Source: Amycolatopsis sp. WAC 01376
GTDB lineage: Bacteria > Actinomycetota > Actinomycetes > Mycobacteriales > Pseudonocardiaceae
Direction of reading: 5' to 3'
NCBI RefSeq assembly: GCF_003947415.1
Contig: NZ_QHKL01000004.1
Span: 558,001 to 622,000, forward strand
DNA: 64,000 nt
Shown here: one piece after another, positions 1 to 8,749 of the stretch
Position numbering within the stretch: position 1 is the first letter of the stretch
Layout: each line of letters begins with the position of its first letter
Notes under the pieces: generated by a model
Database searches by the model: none
The model's input: the letters and a program-made list of their open reading frames with translations, nothing else
Told to the model about the DNA's origin: nothing
Program-made: the position numbers and the translations under genes

Positions 1-1225
1 ACTTCGCCCCGGACCGGTGGATCGCGGCCATGCTTTCGAAGAGCTGCTCGACGCGGGTCTCGTAGAAGTCGGAGATCCACACCACCACGGTGTTGGCGGG
101 CTCGGCGATCTTCGGCTGGGTCAGCGCCATCGCGACCATGCCGTCGTTGCCGCCGCCGAGATTGGTGCGCAGCAGGGTTTCGAACGGATCGTGCACCCAC
201 GGCGTGAGGTCGAGGGCCTGGGTGTCGTAGGCGATCAGGTGAACGTCCACTTTGGGCAGTCCGGCGAAGATCGAGGCCAGTACGGCGCAGTTGACCATCG
301 AGTCCACCATCGAGCCGGACTGGTCGACGACCGCGATGAGCCGCTGCGGGGTGGTCTTCTTCGCGGTCTGCTTGTAGTAAAGGCGATCGACGTAGAGCCG
401 TTCCTCGTCGGGGCTCCAGTTGGTGAGGTTCTTCCAGATGGTGCGATCGAGGTCGAGGTTGCGGAACACGCGCTTCGGCGGGACCGACCGGTCGACCTTG
501 CCCGTCGAGGCCTTCTCGACCTGGGTCCGCAGGACCTCCGCGATCTCGTCGACGTAGCGGCGGATGAGTGACTTGGCGTTGGCCAGCGCCACTCCGGACA
601 GATTGTCCTTGTCCCGCAACAACTGTTCGATGAGGGACATACTCGGGCTCAGCTTCGCCGCGAGCGCGGGATCGGCGAGGACCTCGCGCAGATGCATCCG
701 CTTGACGAGGTCGGCCTCGATGGCACCGAGTTCCGGGCCGATCGACGGGAGCAGCGTGCTCAGGTCGGGAGCCGAGCCCCCGCCGGTACCACCCAGCCCG
801 GTCGGAGCGCCACCGGGACGACCGCCGCGGAGCTCACCGGGGCGGCACCCGAGTGCGCGCTCGAACCAGCCCGCGTCGGCCTGCCAGCTGGACAGCTGCC
901 CGGCCGTCACGGTGGAGGGTGCGGCGGCGAAGACGTTGAGCAGCACCTTCGACACCAGCGCAGCGCGCCGCACCTCCGCGGCCTTGTCCCGGCTGTCTTC
1001 GGCTTCGGGGACCATCAGCCCGTCGAACTCGGCGGCCAGTTCCGGATGACGCTGGACGACCGAGTCGACCGCGACGTTCGGATCGAGCAGCGCGGACGGC
1101 AGGCCGATGTCCTCGACCACGGCCACACTCGCCGCTTCGAGCGCGGCCTGCTCCTCGGGGTCGAAGAGCCGGGCGAGCAGCCGCCAGTACAGGACCTGGC
1201 GGCGGTTGTCCTCGGATTCGCTCAT
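1..1225 (-). CDS. VWA domain protein, YehP-like (3' end outside window)
   Basis: I translated 408 residues on the minus strand without a stop; the gene runs off the window, so its C-terminus is missing. The first 250 residues are helical and not recognisable to me. A von Willebrand A domain follows, with the metal-site motif VVDQSGSM and a later ISDFYE that fits the second metal loop. The ATG overlaps the stop of the upstream gene (ATGA), so translation is coupled. VWA proteins next to SWIM zinc-finger proteins and MoxR-type AAA ATPases form the YehL/M/P/Q-type clusters known from E. coli; here the ATPase, if present, would lie outside the window. The cellular role of such clusters is unsettled. 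No signal peptide is visible, so I expect a cytoplasmic protein. Confidence 0.85.
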   Translation of the reverse strand, partial: MSESEDNRRQVLYWRLLARLFDPEEQAALEAASVAVVEDIGLPSALLDPNVAVDSVVQRHPELAAEFDGLMVPEAEDSRDKAAEVRRAALVSKVLLNVFAAAPSTVTAGQLSSWQADAGWFERALGCRPGELRGGRPGGAPTGLGGTGGGSAPDLSTLLPSIGPELGAIEADLVKRMHLREVLADPALAAKLSPSMSLIEQLLRDKDNLSGVALANAKSLIRRYVDEIAEVLRTQVEKASTGKVDRSVPPKRVFRNLDLDRTIWKNLTNWSPDEERLYVDRLYYKQTAKKTTPQRLIAVVDQSGSMVDSMVNCAVLASIFAGLPKVDVHLIAYDTQALDLTPWVHDPFETLLRTNLGGGNDGMVAMALTQPKIAEPANTVVVWISDFYETRVEQLFESMAAIHRSGAK

Positions 1226-2595
1226 TTCCGCAACAGCCTTCCGGCGCGTTCGCGCAACACGGCCGCGGCGTCGGTGGCCGCCTTCTCGGCTTTCACCCCG
1301 GCCTTGTCCGTGGTGCCCCCGGCCCAGGCTCCGGCGTGCACGGCGGTGGTCTTCTTGCGCACCGTGGTCTCCATCGCGAGCGGCTGGAGCCGGAAACCGC
1401 CGTCCCACCGGATCAGGCCGATGCACGCACTGGAACTCGCGACAGCTTTCGGTGTCAGCGGACCGGCTGCCGGGATGCGGTCGGTCTCGACGGCGAGGTG
1501 ATTCCCGGCGAACGTGAACGTGAGCGCGTCTTCGTCGCCCTCGATGCCGTAACCCTCGAGGAAGACGGGGACGGCGATCCGCACCGGATGCCGATCCAGC
1601 GGTGCGACCGCCGGCGTGACAGCCTTCGGCAGCGCGACACGCGCGGTGGAGAAAGCGTCCGCGGGCTCACCGAGGCGGGCATGTTCGTCCTGCCAGAGCA
1701 GGTCGCCCTCGGCGGTGAGCGGCATCTCGGTGAGGTCCATCGAGCGGCCCTCGCTGATCGCCGTGAGCAGGGAAAGATGCGGGCGCAGCAACTGCCAGAT
1801 CCCGGCGCCGATGATCGTGTCCGGCTTCGGCACTGTCACGCTGGCACGCACGAGACGCGGCGTGCTGCCGTCCTCGGGCTCGAACACTGCGTGGACCTGG
1901 GCTTGGGCGGCCGTCGAGTGCTCCAGCAGATCGACCCCGAGCGGCAGCAGGCGGCCGGTGACCGTGCCGATCGCGGGCGTGGCCACGGGCAAGGTCAGCA
2001 GCATCCCGCGCGACCACAGGTCGCCCCAGCGTCGAACCGGAACTCGTTCCAACGCCGCACCAGGACAGGACGCCGCGAGTTCCGCGGCGAAGCCGTCGAG
2101 CAGGACAGCCAGCCGACGCAGACTCGGTTCCGCGAGCAGAGCGGAGATCACCTGCGCCGAAGCCGAGATCAAATCGTGGTCGATGCCCTGCCAGCCGGCG
2201 CGGGCCAGATCGGACAGCCAGGAACGCGCGGCGGCCGGCAGATTCGGCATGTCCGTCTTGGACACTTGCCGAGTGGACTCCTCTTCCGACGGCCGGCCGG
2301 TCGCCTCGGCGAGGCGCGCGAGGACGGCGTCGTGCACGGAACCGAACACGGCGATCCTCGCCGCCGCAAGGGAAACGAAGTGCTCCTCCCCCGCGGCACC
2401 CGCTGCCGTCTTCTCGGCTGCCTCGGCGACTCGCGACGCCAACGGCGACCCCGCGACGGCCTCGGCCAGCTCGGTCAAACCGGCGATCTTCTGTGGACGA
2501 AGCAACCCGGCGACGAGTACGTCGTCGAAGGCGTCGACAACCGCCAGCGCCTCGTCGAGACCGGCGATGGGGTCGGTGAGCAGATCGGTGCGCAT
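1222..2595 (-). CDS. Unknown protein between SWIM and VWA genes
   Basis: 457 residues, beginning MRTDLLTDPIAG. I do not recognise a domain. The protein is acidic and leucine/alanine rich, with a mixed C-terminal half containing repeated strand-like segments and a basic tail ending in LLRK. The start at 2595 shares one base with the stop of the SWIM gene (TGATG), and its stop overlaps the VWA start. The open frame continues further upstream, but that part lies inside the SWIM gene in another frame and has no codon bias of its own. From position it may be the counterpart of the large unknown protein (YehM type) in comparable clusters, but I see no motif that proves it. Confidence 0.8.
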   Translation of the reverse strand: MRTDLLTDPIAGLDEALAVVDAFDDVLVAGLLRPQKIAGLTELAEAVAGSPLASRVAEAAEKTAAGAAGEEHFVSLAAARIAVFGSVHDAVLARLAEATGRPSEEESTRQVSKTDMPNLPAAARSWLSDLARAGWQGIDHDLISASAQVISALLAEPSLRRLAVLLDGFAAELAASCPGAALERVPVRRWGDLWSRGMLLTLPVATPAIGTVTGRLLPLGVDLLEHSTAAQAQVHAVFEPEDGSTPRLVRASVTVPKPDTIIGAGIWQLLRPHLSLLTAISEGRSMDLTEMPLTAEGDLLWQDEHARLGEPADAFSTARVALPKAVTPAVAPLDRHPVRIAVPVFLEGYGIEGDEDALTFTFAGNHLAVETDRIPAAGPLTPKAVASSSACIGLIRWDGGFRLQPLAMETTVRKKTTAVHAGAWAGGTTDKAGVKAEKAATDAAAVLRERAGRLLRK

Positions 2596-3092
2596 CACAC
2601 CACCGCCCTGGTCGGCGGGAACCAGTGCAGTTCCGGCGCCGGCGCCGTCGACGCTTCGAATTCCAGATACGCCAAGTGCCGCAAGAACTGGCTGAACACG
2701 GACGCGGCGGCGGTGTTGTCGCCCTGCGACGGCCGCGTCGCGCTCATGGTCTGCGAAATGGCCTGCGCGGTCGGCTCCGGAACTTCGACGCGCAAGTACC
2801 GTGCGACACGCTCGGCGCCGTACTGAAGAGTGGATTCGTTGAGCAGGGCGAGGATGTGGTTGCAGAACATGCCCCGCGCCCCGCCACAAGGCCGGTTGTT
2901 GTTGGTGCTACAGGCAAACTCGTACGTGCTCGCCGCGACCGACGAGACGTACACGCGCCCGATGTCCGATCCACTGGACACCACGCCCTGCACCCGTCCG
3001 TCGGCCAGTTCGACGAACGGGACCTTCGCGAGCTTGCGCGGGCGGGCAGGTGGCAACACCCGGGCCGTGCTCGCTCTTTCCCAGTCTGACAA
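2595..3092 (-). CDS. SWIM-type zinc finger protein
   Basis: 165 residues. A cysteine-rich stretch near residues 60-85 (ACSTNNNRPCGG...MFCNHI) ends in the CxH pair typical of SWIM fingers; the first pair is spaced more widely than the usual CxC, so the call is by motif and neighbourhood together. SWIM domains are thought to bind DNA or protein partners. The gene is the first of the coupled SWIM / unknown / VWA operon. The C-terminal half is helical and resembles the helical tails of YehQ-like proteins only in general character. Confidence 0.75.
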   Translation of the reverse strand: MSDWERASTARVLPPARPRKLAKVPFVELADGRVQGVVSSGSDIGRVYVSSVAASTYEFACSTNNNRPCGGARGMFCNHILALLNESTLQYGAERVARYLRVEVPEPTAQAISQTMSATRPSQGDNTAAASVFSQFLRHLAYLEFEASTAPAPELHWFPPTRAVV

Positions 3093-3163
3093 CGCATCTT
3101 CTCCTTGCGGGGTGCCTCGGTGGGGACTGGGATGAACCTAGCGGGCGGCACCGACAGTTTTGA

Positions 3164-3802
3164 TCACATCCGTTGTTTTGCGAGCTGAACGGCCAGATCG
3201 GCGAGGTCCTCGGCGTAGAAGTCGAACCGGTCCGTCGCCACCGGCGGGTCCCCGACAGGCCTCGCGACGTAGGCGGTCCGGAGACCGACACTCTGCGCTC
3301 CCCTCAGGTCCCACGCGTGGGTGGCGACCATCAGCAGCCGCTCCGGCGGCGCACCTGAGGCCCCGACGGCCAGTTCGTAGACGGCCGGGTCCGGTTTGTA
3401 GGTCTGTGCTTCCTCCGCGGAGAGCGCTAGATGCCACCGGAGGCCGGCGTGGGCATTGATCCGCAGCAGGCTCGTCCGGCCGGCGTTGGAGAGCCCGATC
3501 AGCCGGTGATTCTCGGCGAGCCTGGCCAATCCCTCGACGGCGTCGGGCCACGGCGCGAGCTTCGGCACCACGTCCATCTTGGTGGTGACCTGGGCCGCTT
3601 CGCGGTCGAGAACGTCACTCGGGGCGTACGGCCTCTCCCCCTCGACGATGCGTCGCTGCTCGGTCTCGACGTGGCCCTGCCACAGCTCGACCAGCTCGTC
3701 AGCCTCCGCATCCGGCGCGGCTTGCCGAATGGCCGCGCGAATCCCGGCTGGCTCGTCGACGAGCGTGCCGAGTATGTCGAACACCAAGGCGTCGATCTCC
3801 AC
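3164..3802 (-). CDS. HAD-family hydrolase, haloacid dehalogenase type II-like
   Basis: 212 residues from a GTG start at 3802, preceded by GGGAGG. HAD motifs are present in order: nucleophile loop VFDILGTLVD, motif II GLSNAGR, motif III lysine in TYKPDPAVY, and a weak motif IV around ATHAWDLRGA. This pattern is closest to L-2-haloacid dehalogenases, although many members of this subfamily act on phosphate esters, so the substrate is unknown. The second aspartate of the usual DxD pair is replaced (DILGT), as is normal in the dehalogenase branch. The gene is divergent from a CGNR regulator across 64 bases that contain a perfect palindrome, suggesting local control. Confidence 0.85.
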   Translation of the reverse strand: MEIDALVFDILGTLVDEPAGIRAAIRQAAPDAEADELVELWQGHVETEQRRIVEGERPYAPSDVLDREAAQVTTKMDVVPKLAPWPDAVEGLARLAENHRLIGLSNAGRTSLLRINAHAGLRWHLALSAEEAQTYKPDPAVYELAVGASGAPPERLLMVATHAWDLRGAQSVGLRTAYVARPVGDPPVATDRFDFYAEDLADLAVQLAKQRM

Positions 3803-3830
3803 GGAGAACCTCCCGGTAAGGGTTAAAGTA

Positions 3831-3842
3831 GCGGTTAACCGC
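3831..3842. promoter_or_regulatory. 12-base palindrome between divergent HAD and CGNR genes
   Basis: GCGGTTAACCGC is a perfect palindrome in the 64-base divergent promoter region, and a related GGGTTAA lies 10 bases to its left. It is a good candidate operator for the adjacent CGNR regulator. Binding is inferred from position only. Confidence 0.45.
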
Positions 3843-3866
3843 GAACGTACGAGAGGTTGGTAAGGG

Positions 3867-4430
3867 ATGCAAGTAGCATTAGACGATTACGTCTGGGCGG
3901 CGGGCATCGCTACCGACCTGGTCAACACCACCGCGGAGGTCTGGCAAGGCGAAGACAAGCTGCCCGACCTGGCATCTCTCGCCGCCTTCGCCGAGCTTCA
4001 CTCATTGCCCGAGCCCTCCCGGCCCAGTGATCTGCGTGCCGTTCACCGGCTACGCGTCACAGTGCGGGATCTGATCGACCACCCGGACCAGGCGCGCCTC
4101 ATCACCGGCGCCACCGCGCTCACCACTCCGATCGGTGACGTCACCCTTCTGACTGACAGCGCACGATGGGCCGTCTCGGTCCGGCCTGACGCGACGGCCG
4201 CGGACTCCCTGGCCCTAGTCTGCGGCGTCGGAATACTCGGCGTCGTCCAGTCTCTCGGCGTGGAACGGTTCCGCACCTGTGGCGCACCTACGTGCCGAGG
4301 TGCGTTCATCGACACAACGCGCCCTGGACGACGTCGCTATTGCATGCCGGGATTATGCGGAAATCGCGTCAACGTGGCCAACCATCGGGCACGAAAGCTT
4401 TCTCAAGCTGGATTTTTCGAGGCGCCGTAG
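3867..4430 (+). CDS. CGNR zinc-finger transcriptional regulator (ABATE domain)
   Basis: 187 residues. The N-terminal two thirds match the ABATE ligand-binding module often annotated as 'putative stress-induced transcription regulator'. The C-terminal 45 residues hold the CGNR finger: cysteines in TCGAPTC, YCMPGLC, then the diagnostic CGNRVN followed by the basic helix NHRARK. The CGNR domain is thought to bind DNA. ATG at 3867 sits just after AAGGG. It is divergent from the HAD hydrolase gene, a common arrangement for this family, and probably controls it. Confidence 0.85.
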   Translation: MQVALDDYVWAAGIATDLVNTTAEVWQGEDKLPDLASLAAFAELHSLPEPSRPSDLRAVHRLRVTVRDLIDHPDQARLITGATALTTPIGDVTLLTDSARWAVSVRPDATAADSLALVCGVGILGVVQSLGVERFRTCGAPTCRGAFIDTTRPGRRRYCMPGLCGNRVNVANHRARKLSQAGFFEAP

Positions 4431-4624
4431 GCGAAATGCCGTAACAGCGGTTCACGAATTCGGCCCATCAAAGAATAGTGCCCGCTTCGAAGTATGATGC
4501 ATGCGAGTGAACTTTCTCGACAGCGGGCGAGCCATGTTGGAAAATCAGATGCGCGCGACACATTACGGTAATCCCTTGTCGCGCTCAGTTCCCTCGCTCC
4601 CCTCATTCGGCGAAAAGGAAACCC

Positions 4625-5392
4625 ATGCATGACGATGATGAGCCAGTAGGCCGGGTACTCGGCAGGCGGCAGGCGTTGATTCTCCTCGGCGCCGCCGGCG
4701 CGACACTCACTGTCGCCGGATCCGCCACCGCGAGTGCCACCACCCCCAGCGCAGGCACACCCGAGGTCTGCACGCTGGATTGCGTGGTCAAGCCAGAACA
4801 AATGGAAGGTCCGTACTTCGTCGACGAACGGCTCAACCGTTCCGATATCCGCAGTGAGCCATCCACCGGACAGCTGGTCGCCGGCACCGCGCTGGCCATC
4901 AATTTCACCGTTCAGCAAATTCGCCAGCAAGTGTGCACCCCGCTACCGGGGGCCATGGTCGACCTCTGGCAGTGCGACGCGTTCGGGCTGTATTCCGACA
5001 TTCCGTCCCAGGGAAGTCGCGGCCGCCGTTTCCTGCGCGGTTACCAGAACACCGACCAATCGGGAGCGGCCAAGTTCACGACCATTCTTCCCGGCTGGTA
5101 CACGGGACGCACGCTGCATATCCACCTCAAAATACGCACCGTCGGAACCAACGGCCGGCCGTACGAGTTCACCTCGCAGCTCTACTTCACCCCCGAGTTC
5201 GGCGCGGCCTATCTGCGGACCGAACCGTACCGGCGGAAAGGTCCGGCCGACACAACCAACAGCCGGGACTCGATCTACCGCAGCGGCGGAGCCCAGATGC
5301 TGCTGCGTCCACAGCAGGCCGGAAGCGGCTACACGGCGGACTTCGCGATCGGTCTCGACCTCTCGAACACCCAAGTCGGCCGTCCCGACTAG
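4625..5392 (+). CDS. Secreted intradiol ring-cleavage dioxygenase
   Basis: 255 residues. A Tat-like leader (GRRQALILLGAAGATLTVAG) is followed by a mature domain with the four Fe(III) ligands of intradiol dioxygenases: Tyr123 in GLYSD, Tyr159 in GWYTG, and His165 and His167 in LHIHLKI. The family opens catechol rings between the hydroxyls to give muconate-type products. Members with export signals and no N-terminal dimerisation domain occur in actinobacteria and are often placed in lignin or aromatic turnover, but the true substrate is unknown. No partner pathway genes are adjacent. The approximately 190 bases upstream are noticeably less GC-rich than the surroundings and hold no gene that I can see. 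Confidence 0.88.
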   Translation: MHDDDEPVGRVLGRRQALILLGAAGATLTVAGSATASATTPSAGTPEVCTLDCVVKPEQMEGPYFVDERLNRSDIRSEPSTGQLVAGTALAINFTVQQIRQQVCTPLPGAMVDLWQCDAFGLYSDIPSQGSRGRRFLRGYQNTDQSGAAKFTTILPGWYTGRTLHIHLKIRTVGTNGRPYEFTSQLYFTPEFGAAYLRTEPYRRKGPADTTNSRDSIYRSGGAQMLLRPQQAGSGYTADFAIGLDLSNTQVGRPD

Positions 5393-5403
5393 AGCACAGC
5401 ACA

Positions 5404-5435
5404 GGGCCCTCCCCGGCAACCGCCGGGGAGGGCCC
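5404..5435. terminator. Bidirectional hairpin terminator
   Basis: A perfect 14-base stem (GGGCCCTCCCCGGC and its complement) with a 4-base loop lies between the convergent dioxygenase and protease genes. There is no T tract, as is usual in high-GC actinobacteria. Confidence 0.8.
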
Positions 5436-5450
5436 CGCTACATCCAGATG

Positions 5451-6170
5451 TCAGACGCCGGCGATCTGCTGAATCCAGGGCCGGTACCGCGTGATGTTCG
5501 TGTACGCGGTCGTGGTCTGCCGGTCACTCGTCGAGGCGACGCCGACCTGACGGCCGGAGGCGAACATCGGGCCGCCCGAGTCGCCGCCGGCGGTGATGCC
5601 GTCGCCGCGGCGCGCGCACACCGCGATGCCGCCGTTGTAGTCACGGCAGGAGACCGACGTGACCGAGACGTTGGCGACCTTCAGGTAGCGCGACTGGCAG
5701 TTGATCTCCGAGCCGCACTGGCTGGTCGCGCCCCAGCCGTAGACCTGGACGGTCTGCCCGACGGAGACGTTGGCGGTGGTGCCCAGCGGCGAGTACGTGG
5801 CGTTCACCGGGGCGGTGAGGCGCACGATCGCGAGGTCCGCGCTCGCGTGGCGGGTGACCGTGGAGCCGGTGGCCATGGTGCCGCCGCTCTGCTGGTCGAG
5901 GCTGCCGATCCGGAAGGTGAACGTGCCACTGCTGGCGACGCAGTGCTTCGCGGTCAGGATGTACTGCGGCGCGATGATCGTCGAGGTACAGGTCTGCCTG
6001 CCGTTGGCGAAGAGCCTGGCCGCCCAGGGGCCGCTCGACGCGTTCTGGCCGCCGATGATCATCGGCTGGACATCGGAGGACGGTTCCGCGGCGGACGCCA
6101 CGGGGGCGGTGACGCCGAGCAACGCCGCGAAGGCGGTGCCGGCGATCAGGGCGAAGGAGCGAAGTCGCAT
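5451..6170 (-). CDS. Secreted trypsin-like serine protease (S1)
   Basis: 239 residues. A Sec signal peptide (MRLRSFALIAGTAFAALLG, cleaved near ASA-AE) precedes a short propeptide and the IIGGQ start of a chymotrypsin fold. The catalytic triad is His76 in LTAKHC, Asp112 in SADLAIVRL and Ser198 in GDSGGP. Six cysteines could form three disulfides. The residue two before the histidine is Lys rather than the usual Ala (TAKHC), a small variation. It is expected to be an extracellular protease activated by removal of the propeptide. It stands alone; the neighbouring gene is convergent. Confidence 0.9.
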   Translation of the reverse strand: MRLRSFALIAGTAFAALLGVTAPVASAAEPSSDVQPMIIGGQNASSGPWAARLFANGRQTCTSTIIAPQYILTAKHCVASSGTFTFRIGSLDQQSGGTMATGSTVTRHASADLAIVRLTAPVNATYSPLGTTANVSVGQTVQVYGWGATSQCGSEINCQSRYLKVANVSVTSVSCRDYNGGIAVCARRGDGITAGGDSGGPMFASGRQVGVASTSDRQTTTAYTNITRYRPWIQQIAGV

Positions 6171-6450
6171 GGTTCCGACTCATTTCTGCGACCCGGGTTC
6201 GGCCGCGCGATGGGGACGGGTGTGCTGATTCTGGGGCGCGGCAAGAGAAACCTGACACCGACGAAAGTCGTGCAGTGGATACCTATTCCTACGCCGCGGC
6301 CACCGCTAAGTGGCCCGCTAGGTACTGGAACGGCCCGCTGGTTACGACGACCGGCGTCCGTCCACTTGAAACGGATGGCGGCATAACCCCAGGGACATAA
6401 CCTGGCTCCGGGGCTTCCCGAAAACCAGGTCCGCCACCACAATCGGGACC

Positions 6451-7146
6451 ATGACCGCAGCACAGTGGACCCCGACCTACGGCGACCCCTTCGAGCCGGT
6501 GCCCTACCGTCCGGCGCGCATGTCCGCGGAAGAATCGCTGGCCACCGCCGCCGATCTGCGCCGCCGCATGGACTCCCGACGCACCGTGCGGATGTTCTCG
6601 ACCGACCCGGTACCCGAGCAGGTGGTGGTGGACGCCATCGCGGTGGCCTCCACCGCACCCAGTGGCGCACATCAGCAGCCGTGGACCTTCGTGCTCATCA
6701 AGGACGCCGCGACCAAACAGCGGATTCGGGAGGCGGCCGAAGAAGAGGAGCGCGTTTCGTACGAGGGCAGGCTCGGCGAGGAATGGCTGTCCGCCTTGCG
6801 CCCGCTGGGCACCGACTCCGTGAAGACCCATCTCACCGACGCCCCGTACCTCATCGTGGTCTTCCAGCAGCGCTACTTCCTCGACGAGGACGGCACCAAG
6901 CACAAGCACTACTACGTCGACGAGTCGGTGGGCATCGCGGTCGGCATGCTGATCACCGCGTTGCATCTGTCCGGGCTGGCCGCGTTGACGCATACGCCGT
7001 CGCCGATGCGGTTCCTCGGCGAGCTGCTCGAACGGCCTCAGAACGAGAAGGCGTTCGCCGTCATCCCGGTCGGCTATCCGGCGGACGACTGCGTGGTGCC
7101 GAACCTGGTGCGCAAGTCGATCGACCAGGTGCTGATCCGCCGTTGA
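6451..7146 (+). CDS. Iodotyrosine-deiodinase-like nitroreductase-fold flavoprotein
   Basis: 231 residues of the nitroreductase superfamily. The FMN-binding RRTVR and the APSGAHQQPW loop are present. The region EEEERVSYEGRLGEEW, the lysine in DSVKTHLTDAP and the tail PVGYPADDCVVPNLVRKSID follow the layout of animal iodotyrosine deiodinase, in which a Glu, a Tyr and a Lys clamp the halotyrosine zwitterion. All three seem conserved here, as is the Thr near FMN (LTHTP). The expected reaction is reductive removal of iodide, bromide or chloride from halogenated tyrosine. The enzyme is soluble, without the membrane anchor of the animal protein. No operon partner is visible. The family call is firm; the substrate is inferred. 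Confidence 0.85.
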   Translation: MTAAQWTPTYGDPFEPVPYRPARMSAEESLATAADLRRRMDSRRTVRMFSTDPVPEQVVVDAIAVASTAPSGAHQQPWTFVLIKDAATKQRIREAAEEEERVSYEGRLGEEWLSALRPLGTDSVKTHLTDAPYLIVVFQQRYFLDEDGTKHKHYYVDESVGIAVGMLITALHLSGLAALTHTPSPMRFLGELLERPQNEKAFAVIPVGYPADDCVVPNLVRKSIDQVLIRR

Positions 7147-7205
7147 GCGCGAGCGTGACCCGGGTGCGTGTGCGCACCCGGGTTGCGCGAAGCGCCCGCA
7201 AACAA

Positions 7206-7238
7206 GCAGTCAAACTGCGCATTAGTGCAGTTTACTGC
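7206..7238. promoter_or_regulatory. Inverted repeat upstream of the GH109-like gene
   Basis: AAACTGC and GCAGTTT are separated by 8 bases, and outer GCAGT/ACTGC arms extend the symmetry with one bulged base. TTGACA at 7256-7261 may be a -35 box. This is a plausible sugar-responsive operator for the secreted glycosidase downstream; no dedicated regulator is adjacent. Confidence 0.4.
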
Positions 7239-7320
7239 TCACTTTGACGCATCTCTTGACATATCCGGCGGCGATTGGACAAGGTCTGGGCACCGAAGGC
7301 GACACGAAGGAGTGTTCTTC

Positions 7321-8709
7321 ATGGCCGACCTGCCCTCTGTCTCCCGGCGGACACTGTTCGGCGGCGCGCTCGCCACCGGGGCGCTCGCCGCGATCCCGAC
7401 GAGCGCGACCGCAGCCGAAGAGGCGGAAAGCGCGCCTCGCCGTCCTGGTCAGCGCAGCATGATCGGGGTGCCGTTCGAGCGGCACCAGACCGTCCGGATC
7501 GGGATGATCGGTCTCGGCAATCGCGGCATGTCCATGATCGGCGGGTGGAGCGCCGTACCGGGCGCCGCTGTCACCGCCGTCTGCGACATCCGCGCCGAGC
7601 GCGCGAAGGCCGCCGCGGACAAGCTCGCCGCCGGCGGACGTCCGCGCCCGGCCGAGTACGGCGGATCCGCCGACGCCTACAAGAAGATGCTCGCCCGCGA
7701 CGACATCGACCTGGTCTACATCGCCACCCCGTGGGAGTTCCACTACCCGCAGGGCAAGGCCGCGCTGCTGTCCGGCAAGCACGTCGGCGTCGAACTGCCC
7801 ATCGCCACCGAGCTCGACCAGCTGTGGGACCTCGTCAACACCAGCGAGCAGACCGGCAAACACCTGTTCCTTGCCGAGAACTGCAGTTACGGGCGCAACG
7901 AGCTGGCCATCCTCAAGATGGCGCACGAGGGCGTCTTCGGCGAGGTCACCAACGGGCACGGCGGCTATCTGCACGACCTGCGCGCGCTGCTGTTCTCCGA
8001 CACGTATTACACCGACGCGTGGCGCCGGAAATGGCACACCCGCAGCACCGCGAGCTTCTATCCGATGCACGGCCTCGCGCCGATCGCCGCCTGCATGGAC
8101 GTCAACCGCGGCGACCGGTTCGCCACGTTGCGTGCCACGGCGACCGAGCCGAAGGGGCTCGCCGACTACCGGAAACGCCATATGCCGCCGGGCCATCCGT
8201 CGTGGAAAGAGACCTACGTCAACGGCGACCTGGTGACCTGCCTGATCGAGACCGAGCAGGGGCGGATCATCCGCGCCGAGCACGACGTCAGCTCGCCGCG
8301 GCCGTACAGCCGCATCAACAGTCTCGCCGGCAGCCGCGGCATCGTGGAGGACTACCCCGCTCGCATCTACCTGGAGCCCGACCACAGCGGGCACGCGTGG
8401 AAGGACTTCGGGCCGTATCGCGAACGCCACGACCACTGGCTGTGGAAGAAGCTCAAGGACGACCCGAACCTCGGCGGGCACGGCGGCATGGACTACGTGC
8501 TGCAGTGGCGGATCGTGCAGCAGATGCGTGCCGGGCTGGTGCCGGACATCGACGTCTACGACTCGGCGGCCTGGTGCTCCCCCGTGCCGTTGAGCGTGGT
8601 CTCCCTCGCGCGCGGCGGGAAACCGGTCGCGGTGCCGGACTTCACGCGCGGCGGCTGGTCGAAGCCCCGGGCGGGGCTGGACTCGCAGCCTTCGGAGATG
8701 CCCGGCTAG
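7321..8709 (+). CDS. Secreted GH109-type Gfo/Idh/MocA glycosidase
   Basis: 462 residues from ATG 7321, chosen because GAAGGAG lies 8 bases upstream. A Tat leader (SRRTLFGGALATGALAAI) is followed by a Rossmann domain with the NAD-binding GLGNRG, the LVYIATPWEFHYPQG strand-turn and GKHVGVELP. The motif GGHGGMDY near residue 385 is the hallmark of GH109, where NAD is held permanently and glycosidic bonds are cleaved by oxidation at C3, elimination and re-reduction. Characterised GH109 enzymes are alpha-N-acetylgalactosaminidases. Export through Tat fits a protein that must fold around NAD in the cytoplasm. Confidence 0.87.
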   Translation: MADLPSVSRRTLFGGALATGALAAIPTSATAAEEAESAPRRPGQRSMIGVPFERHQTVRIGMIGLGNRGMSMIGGWSAVPGAAVTAVCDIRAERAKAAADKLAAGGRPRPAEYGGSADAYKKMLARDDIDLVYIATPWEFHYPQGKAALLSGKHVGVELPIATELDQLWDLVNTSEQTGKHLFLAENCSYGRNELAILKMAHEGVFGEVTNGHGGYLHDLRALLFSDTYYTDAWRRKWHTRSTASFYPMHGLAPIAACMDVNRGDRFATLRATATEPKGLADYRKRHMPPGHPSWKETYVNGDLVTCLIETEQGRIIRAEHDVSSPRPYSRINSLAGSRGIVEDYPARIYLEPDHSGHAWKDFGPYRERHDHWLWKKLKDDPNLGGHGGMDYVLQWRIVQQMRAGLVPDIDVYDSAAWCSPVPLSVVSLARGGKPVAVPDFTRGGWSKPRAGLDSQPSEMPG

Positions 8710-8749
8710 GACTTGCGGCTCGTGAGTGGCAAGGCTCCGTGAGGGCCCG

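Noticed and set aside
4431-4624. Possible small gene in the AT-richer stretch before the dioxygenase
   Set aside because: No frame has a ribosome site with plausible codon use; it looks like a promoter region.
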